This document shows, in pieces, positions 14,293-17,449 of a stretch of 17,449 nt of DNA. The notes under the pieces are model-generated. The model worked only from the letters and a program-made list of their open reading frames with translations. It had not been told where the DNA came from and made no database searches. Each line of letters opens with the position of its first letter. Position 1 is the stretch's first letter. Both the position numbers and the translations under genes were made by a program. Origin of the DNA: Candidatus Parcubacteria bacterium (lineage in GTDB: Bacteria; Patescibacteriota; Minisyncoccia; UBA6257; 2-01-FULL-56-20); contig DAIBYH010000005.1 of assembly GCA_027424065.1 (NCBI GenBank), forward strand, positions 1 to 17,449, written 5' to 3'.

Positions 14293-15063
14293 ATGCGCAC
14301 CGAAAGGTCTTGGTTACAGTATAGCACGAAAATCGCCCGTACCATCGTGCGCGCGGCGGCGGCGCTGCTCTTTCCTCCCGACTGCGCCGCCTGCGGCGCA
14401 AGGATCGTCCGCGGCGCCGTCTGCGACGCCTGCCGCGCGTCCATCCGGGTCCATCGCCACTTCTTCTGCGCCATCTGCGGCGCACGTTTATCCGCCGAAG
14501 CTTTAGCGAAGGCCGGGTCACCCGCATCCGGCACGGCGAAAACGGCCTGCCATCCCGCTGCGCCGTTCCTGCTCGCCGCCGCGGGATCCTACGGCGACCC
14601 GGCCCTCAAGGCGCTCATCCATGCGCTCAAGTTCCGCGGCCTGCGGGTCGCCGCGGAACCGATCGCGGAGATCATCGCCGCTTATCTTGCGGAAACCGGC
14701 TTTGATCCCGCCGGGTTCATCCTCGTTCCCCTGCCGCTCCACCGCCGCCGGCGCAACCGGCGCGGGTTCAATCAGGCCGAAGAGATCGGCCGGCATCTCG
14801 CGCGGCGGCTCGGCATTGAGCTCCGGACCGACATCCTCGTCCGCACCCGGCACACGAAGCCACAAACGGAGATCCCGGGCGCCGCGCGGCAGCGGAACGT
14901 CGCCTCCTGCTTCGCCGTCCCCCGCTCCGCCGCAGCGGCAGGAAAGGACATCATCATCCTGGACGACGTCGTGACCTCCGGCGCAACGCTCGCCGAAGCG
15001 GCGCGCGCCGTGAAGGCCGCAGGCGCACGGAAGATCGTCGGCCTTGCCGCCGCGAAGGCATGA
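14293..15063 (+). CDS. comF: ComF-family phosphoribosyltransferase-like protein
   Basis: A 256-residue ComF/GntX family protein linked to natural transformation. It has an N-terminal Cys-rich zinc region (LLFPPDCAACG, CDAC, CAICG), then GSYGDPALKALIHALKFRG, LVPLPLHRRRRNRRGFNQAEEI, TKPQTEIPGAARQRNVASCF, and the PRPP-binding loop IIILDDVVTSGATL at the C-terminus. The fourth zinc pair is reduced to one Cys (TACH). An extra stretch after CAICGA (LSAEALAKAGSPASG) is encoded by a palindromic repeat-like DNA (14488-14515), see findings. The start is uncertain: ATG at 14293, or an in-frame GTG at 14347 just before the LLFPP motif. The frame is also open far upstream as antisense of pilM. Confidence 0.88.
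   Translation: MRTERSWLQYSTKIARTIVRAAAALLFPPDCAACGARIVRGAVCDACRASIRVHRHFFCAICGARLSAEALAKAGSPASGTAKTACHPAAPFLLAAAGSYGDPALKALIHALKFRGLRVAAEPIAEIIAAYLAETGFDPAGFILVPLPLHRRRRNRRGFNQAEEIGRHLARRLGIELRTDILVRTRHTKPQTEIPGAARQRNVASCFAVPRSAAAAGKDIIILDDVVTSGATLAEAARAVKAAGARKIVGLAAAKA
14318..14323 (-). promoter_or_regulatory. Extended -10 box of pilM
   Basis: The minus strand reads TGCTATACT, an extended -10 (TGn + TATACT). The ATG of pilM follows 37 bases downstream, so this gene has a short leader, and the box lies inside the 5' end of divergent comF. Confidence 0.5.
14488..14515. repeat. Palindromic repeat-like segment inside comF
   Basis: CCGCCGAAGC-TTTA-GCGAAGGC is an imperfect inverted repeat in frame within comF. 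It encodes AEALAKA between the zinc-ribbon cysteines and the phosphoribosyltransferase core. From memory, very similar segments recur in Parcubacteria genomes; that recollection needs a search. Confidence 0.45.
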
Positions 15064-15076
15064 TCCCTCGCCGCCG

Positions 15077-15085
15077 TGGTATAAT
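15077..15085 (+). promoter_or_regulatory. Extended -10 promoter, predicted leaderless
   Basis: TGGTATAAT, a perfect extended -10 with TATAAT at 15080-15085, is followed by six bases (GGACAC) and the ATG at 15092. It lies just after the comF stop codon. Confidence 0.6.
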
Positions 15086-15091
15086 GGACAC

Positions 15092-15559
15092 ATGGCATCG
15101 TTCACCGTCACCTGGCAGGCACCCGAATTCCAGTACCGCGAGAAGGACGTCTCCTGGTACTGGGTCTCCGTCATCGTCGTGGCGGCCATCATCGCCTTCG
15201 CCATCTGGCAGCGCAATTTCCTTTTCGGCGTATTCATGATCATCGCCGAGATCCTGCTCATCGTCTGGGCGAACGCCGTCCCGAAGGTCTTTGACTTCAC
15301 GCTCTCGGAGAACGGTCTCCGGATCGGCGAGGCGAAGGACTATCGGATCTCCCTCTTTGAGAGCTTCAGCGTGAACCGCCTGAACGACGAATGGACCGAA
15401 CTCTTCTTTACCTTCAAAGCGAAGCTGCGGACCCCCGCGAAGGTCCTGATCCCGACCGAGAAGGTGGATGAGCTCCGGAAGAATCTCCGGCCGATCCTCC
15501 GCGAGATCGACTACGACCCCTCCATCATTGATTCGCTTGAAAAAATCATCGGTTTCTAA
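15092..15559 (+). CDS. Conserved-looking two-TM membrane protein, function unknown
   Basis: A 155-residue protein: a short N-terminal segment (WQAPEFQYREKDVSWYW), two transmembrane helices (about 22-40 and 44-61, split by the loop WQRNF), then a cytoplasmic alpha/beta domain of about 90 residues (FDFTLSENGLRIGEAKDYRI, FESFSVNRLNDEW, FFTFKAKLRTPAKVLIPTEKVDELRKNL). The layout resembles small bacterial PH-like membrane proteins (two TM plus beta domain), but I see no defining motif. The start is set by the extended -10 box six bases upstream; an earlier in-frame ATG (15044) would read through comF's end and the promoter. It is followed by tRNA-Arg. Confidence 0.8.
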   Translation: MASFTVTWQAPEFQYREKDVSWYWVSVIVVAAIIAFAIWQRNFLFGVFMIIAEILLIVWANAVPKVFDFTLSENGLRIGEAKDYRISLFESFSVNRLNDEWTELFFTFKAKLRTPAKVLIPTEKVDELRKNLRPILREIDYDPSIIDSLEKIIGF

Positions 15560-15583
15560 TAAGGTAAGAGGGTTCCAGGCATT

Positions 15584-15655
15584 GCCCTCGTCGTTCAACG
15601 GATAGGACGCAAGATTGCGGATCTTGTAATTGAGGTTCGATTCCTCACGAGGGCA
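15584..15655 (+). tRNA. tRNA-Arg, anticodon GCG
   Basis: A complete cloverleaf: acceptor GCCCTCG / CGAGGGC, D arm GTTC-AACGGATA-GGAC, anticodon arm CAAGA-TTGCGGA-TCTTG, variable TAAT, T arm TGAGG-TTCGATT-CCTCA, discriminator A. The anticodon is GCG (reads CGC/CGU). Arg identity elements A20 in the D loop and C35 are present. The 3' CCA is not encoded (CGTG follows). Most bacteria use ACG, edited to ICG, for this box, so GCG is unusual. A strong hairpin terminator follows. Confidence 0.93.
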
Positions 15656-15660
15656 CGTGT

Positions 15661-15700
15661 AAAAAGAAAAGAGGCCGCGCAAGCGGCTTTTTTTCTTTTT
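15661..15700. terminator. Bidirectional terminator after tRNA-Arg
   Basis: An A-rich arm (15661-15673) and GCCGC, a GCAA loop, GCGGC and a T-rich arm (15688-15700) form an 18-bp hairpin with two G-T pairs and a GNRA loop. A-run and T-run make it usable on both strands. Confidence 0.85.
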
Positions 15701-15864
15701 ACGCTTTCCTGAAGAGGAATCGAATAAAGAGAGGGTCGGTCCCGCCATGGCGGGACCGTGTAGGAAGGCAAGCCCGAAGGGCCGCCGGAAACCGAGAGGT
15801 GTCCGGGGAGCGAGTCCGAGTATTGTCGAGGACGAAGTGACGTTCGCTTCCCTCACGAGGGCAC
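15701..15864. other. Palindrome-bearing segment bounded by tRNA 3'-end copies
   Basis: No protein is credible here. The segment begins near GAGGAATCGAA (15714-15724), an exact inverted copy of the tRNA T-arm TTCGATTCCTC (15636-15646). It holds a perfect 22-bp palindrome (15737-15758, half CGGTCCCGCCA) and a small GCCC-GAA-GGGC hairpin. It ends with a direct copy of the tRNA 3' end (15842-15864). Could be a small integrated element, a decayed attachment site, or a structured RNA. Confidence 0.55.
15842..15864 (+). repeat. Direct repeat of the tRNA-Arg 3' end (att-like)
   Basis: Matches 15635-15656 with one mismatch and one inserted base; the last 14 bases, CCTCACGAGGGCAC, are identical. No 5' tRNA half precedes it, so it is a 3'-end duplication rather than a second tRNA. 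Confidence 0.75.
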
Positions 15865-15883
15865 ATAAACGGACAGCTGTGTA

Positions 15884-16309
15884 TTATAGCCCAAATAATT
15901 CTTTAATTCTCCGCTTAATGCGATGAGAAAGCTTCCGATCCCTTCCATGCCCGATATGTTTCTCGAGTGGTTCATCCTTGAAATAAAGGACCTTGTCTGT
16001 TTTTCTGTCTCGTACGGTCTTGCGATATCGCCCTTTCATATAATCAATAACCTGATCTAGCTTTCTCCATTCTTTCTTTTTGTGATAGAAATCATCTCCA
16101 CTCTTCATCTTGGCAAGCGTTTTCCCGTCTTTATCCTTATGTTTGATACCGATACTTTCATGCGTCTCCATGTTCTCAACAACAAAAACGGAGAAGGCGC
16201 GTTGCATTGACCCGCATCGCAAACAGGGAACCCTGTTGCTCAGTGGCAAATCGGACCGCTCATTCAACACCCCACCGCAGCTTCCGCAACGAACTTCATT
16301 ATCCGCCAT
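15884..16309 (-). CDS. Zinc-ribbon hypothetical protein
   Basis: A 141-residue soluble protein with an N-terminal four-cysteine ribbon: CGSCGG (C8, C11) and PCLRCGS (C29, C32). A central basic domain follows with SGDDFYHKKKEWRKLDQVIDYMKGRYRKTV and DKVLYFKDEPLEKHIGHGRDRK. The text resembles a widespread family of small zinc-ribbon proteins without known function (CGG...ERSDL, SGDD, EPL..H.GHG). Its ATG overlaps the TAA of the PH-domain gene by one base (TAATG), so the two are probably coupled. Codons are more A/T-rich than in the genes left of the tRNA, in line with possible transfer. Confidence 0.8.
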   Translation of the reverse strand: MADNEVRCGSCGGVLNERSDLPLSNRVPCLRCGSMQRAFSVFVVENMETHESIGIKHKDKDGKTLAKMKSGDDFYHKKKEWRKLDQVIDYMKGRYRKTVRDRKTDKVLYFKDEPLEKHIGHGRDRKLSHRIKRRIKELFGL

Positions 16310-16809
16310 TAGGATACTTTTTTACTCGCGATAAAATCCTTGAGCCATTGTGCATCTTCCGCAGTAAGCCACATTCTCCCATCCGGATCGTGCATCGCGT
16401 TCTCGTTCCCCTTCTTCCCGCCGACATTGAACTGGCCCGGTGAGGCAGTCCAGATATTCAGGGTAGCGATACCAAACATACGCCGCATAATGCCACTCAC
16501 AGTACTGGCGTTCTGCGCATTCTGGAACGGGATCGTCATAGAGCGCTTTGTGATGATGCCAGAGTCAATCGTTAGCTTGTCGTCGGCGAGGGAAAAACGA
16601 ATACTATTATAGAGTACCACCTCCCATAAAACACAGACCGCGCCGATAACGACGAAGACCCAGAATACGCCCATCAGCCCTTGTGGATCTATAGCGCCCC
16701 AGAACATCCAAACCAAAACATATATAACAAAGACCTTAAAAAGGACTTTCGCAATCCAATAGGAACGAACCTGGGTCGGCAATTTGAGGGATTGATTGAT
16801 AGGTATCAT
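16309..16809 (-). CDS. Bacterial PH-domain (bPH2/YdbS-like) membrane protein
   Basis: A 166-residue protein with two transmembrane segments (about 21-41 and 45-68) followed by a bacterial PH domain: YNSIRFSLADDKLTIDSG, ITKRSMTIPFQNAQNASTVSGIMRRMFGIATLNIWTASPG. This is the pattern of bPH2 (formerly DUF304, YdbS/YdbT) proteins. A C-terminal piece with WLTAEDAQWLKDFIASKK follows. Function of the family is poorly known (membrane-linked, some stress-linked). It heads a two-gene unit with the zinc-ribbon gene. Confidence 0.88.
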   Translation of the reverse strand: MIPINQSLKLPTQVRSYWIAKVLFKVFVIYVLVWMFWGAIDPQGLMGVFWVFVVIGAVCVLWEVVLYNSIRFSLADDKLTIDSGIITKRSMTIPFQNAQNASTVSGIMRRMFGIATLNIWTASPGQFNVGGKKGNENAMHDPDGRMWLTAEDAQWLKDFIASKKVS

Positions 16810-16815
16810 AAAATT

Positions 16816-16821
16816 GTTATA
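16816..16821 (-). promoter_or_regulatory. -10 box of the PH-domain gene, predicted leaderless
   Basis: On the minus strand TATAAC is followed by six bases (AATTTT) and the ATG at 16809. No convincing -35 or Shine-Dalgarno site. Confidence 0.5.
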
Positions 16822-16915
16822 ACCATTGCGCCGCGATCGGCTTTGGCCATTGCAGTACCTTAATTAAAGCGCAAATTTAACCTATGTCAATGGAACGGGA
16901 AGTTATCTCCAGCGC

Positions 16916-16967
16916 CAACGCCGCCCGCCTTTTCAGCGGGGATCTCGGGATCTAGGATGGATCCCCT
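16916..16967 (-). terminator. Possible hairpins downstream of the pilin-like gene
   Basis: On the minus strand GGGGATC / GATCCCC (with a loop of about 15 bases) and CCCGC-TGAAAAG-GCGGG could form after the stop codon, but no T-run follows. The rest of the gap 16810-16969 holds only the PH-gene promoter. Confidence 0.3.
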
Positions 16968-16969
16968 TG

Positions 16970-17449
16970 CTACCACGCCACCAAACAATAGAGCCCGGTG
17001 GTTCCGCATGTCGTTCCGTTATACCCTCCTGCGGGAACGATCATCCAGTTGAAACCGGATGGCATGGTGGTTGGGGACAATTGCATTGACGCAAAATTGG
17101 TATTTTCCAGTTCGACGCCAAGGACATATTTCGTGCCATCGCTCGCATATCCGTATGTGATCCCTTGAGGCAAACTATTCATCAAGGTTGCGCTATCAAT
17201 CCCGGTCGCCGCAGAAATCACTTTAATGAGATCATTCCAATTCGAAACGCCAGTCGGGTATGCACCCTTAGTGTTGAAATAGAGCTCGAGGGAATTCTGT
17301 ATATTTGCGAGATCCGCGATACGCTGCTCGTCGCTACTCTGTCCCTGCGTTTGCACCTGTTGCACGGGCACTGGAACACTTCCCGATTGCCCTTGCCCCA
17401 CCATCGCCGCCTTCGTGATACTCCACTGGCTGAACCAGGACGGGTTCCC
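16970..17449 (-). CDS. Partial pilin-like/pseudopilin protein (5' end outside window)
   Basis: The frame is open to the right edge, so the N-terminus is missing; the first Met inside is at 17404. Visible are a linker rich in Gln, Ser, Pro and Val (MVGQGQSGSVPVPVQQVQTQ), then DEQRIADLANIQNSLELYFNTKGAYPTGVSNWNDLI, the typical text after the first helix of type IV pilins and type II secretion pseudopilins, and YGYASDGTKYVLGVELEN as the C-terminal beta part. A Cys pair near the end (TTCGTTGLYC) could form the closing disulfide. The residues before the linker (GNPSWFSQWSITKAA) are not a prepilin leader, so this may be a larger protein with a C-terminal pilin-like domain. Confidence 0.75.
   Translation of the reverse strand, partial: GNPSWFSQWSITKAAMVGQGQSGSVPVPVQQVQTQGQSSDEQRIADLANIQNSLELYFNTKGAYPTGVSNWNDLIKVISAATGIDSATLMNSLPQGITYGYASDGTKYVLGVELENTNFASMQLSPTTMPSGFNWMIVPAGGYNGTTCGTTGLYCLVAW

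Noticed and set aside
14954..15856. 300-codon minus-strand frame across the tRNA-Arg region
   Set aside because: It runs through the antisense of the tRNA, the terminator, the two-TM gene and comF; the tRNA and the plus-strand genes explain the DNA.
15787..15864. Second tRNA ending at 15863
   Set aside because: Only the T-arm and 3' acceptor side are present; no anticodon arm, D arm or 5' acceptor strand can be found upstream.

Overview
This window looks like a chromosomal segment of a small-genome candidate-phyla bacterium (Patescibacteria/CPR, Parcubacteria-like). The evidence is indirect: compact genes with start/stop overlaps, a separate scpA-scpB-dacA-mraY block, a tau-less DnaX, a type IV pilus pilM/N/O block, a tRNA without encoded CCA, few Shine-Dalgarno sites, and small membrane proteins that I can describe but not name. 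No lineage marker is present, so this placement is an inference. Most of the window is GC-rich. The DUF559 gene and the part right of about 15.86 kb are visibly richer in A/T.

Layout. (1) 2-1282 (+): PhoH-family ATPase with part of a PIN domain, cut by the left edge and followed by a terminator. (2) 4926-1369 (-): the tightly packed scpA > scpB > D-Ala-D-Ala carboxypeptidase > mraY block (chromosome condensation plus peptidoglycan synthesis). (3) 5020-7196 (+): dnaX, a one-TM hypothetical protein and a DedA/VTT membrane protein, divergent from scpA. (4) 8503-7193 (-): panD and folD, each with its own promoter; folD and the DedA gene share the bases CTAG as overlapping stop codons. (5) 8571-9211: a DUF559 endonuclease-like gene bracketed by composite palindromic repeats, one of which supplies the gene's stop codon. 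(6) 10479-9226 (-) glyA and 10821-11411 (+) dcd, separated by a 272-bp MITE-like element with long terminal inverted repeats whose right end abuts the dcd -10 box. (7) 14280-11519 (-): pilM, pilN-like, pilO-like and a small TM protein, ending at another copy of the composite repeat; comF runs divergently from pilM. (8) 15092-15655 (+): a two-TM protein and tRNA-Arg with the unusual anticodon GCG. (9) 15701-15864: a palindrome-bearing segment that ends in a duplicate of the tRNA 3' end, then A/T-richer genes (zinc-ribbon protein, bacterial PH-domain protein, partial pilin-like protein) on the minus strand.

How the genes relate. SHMT and FolD form the one-carbon folate step, and Dcd supplies dUTP toward dTMP. 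MraY and the carboxypeptidase act on the wall. PilM/N/O form the inner-membrane platform of type IV pili, and ComF is a competence-type phosphoribosyltransferase-fold protein, so DNA uptake through pili is a plausible theme.

The most notable signals are the DUF559 gene with its repeat family, the MITE-like element before dcd, a recurring promoter layout with the -10 hexamer 6-7 bases before ATG (predicting leaderless mRNAs), and the tRNA-Arg 3'-end duplication next to a compositional shift.
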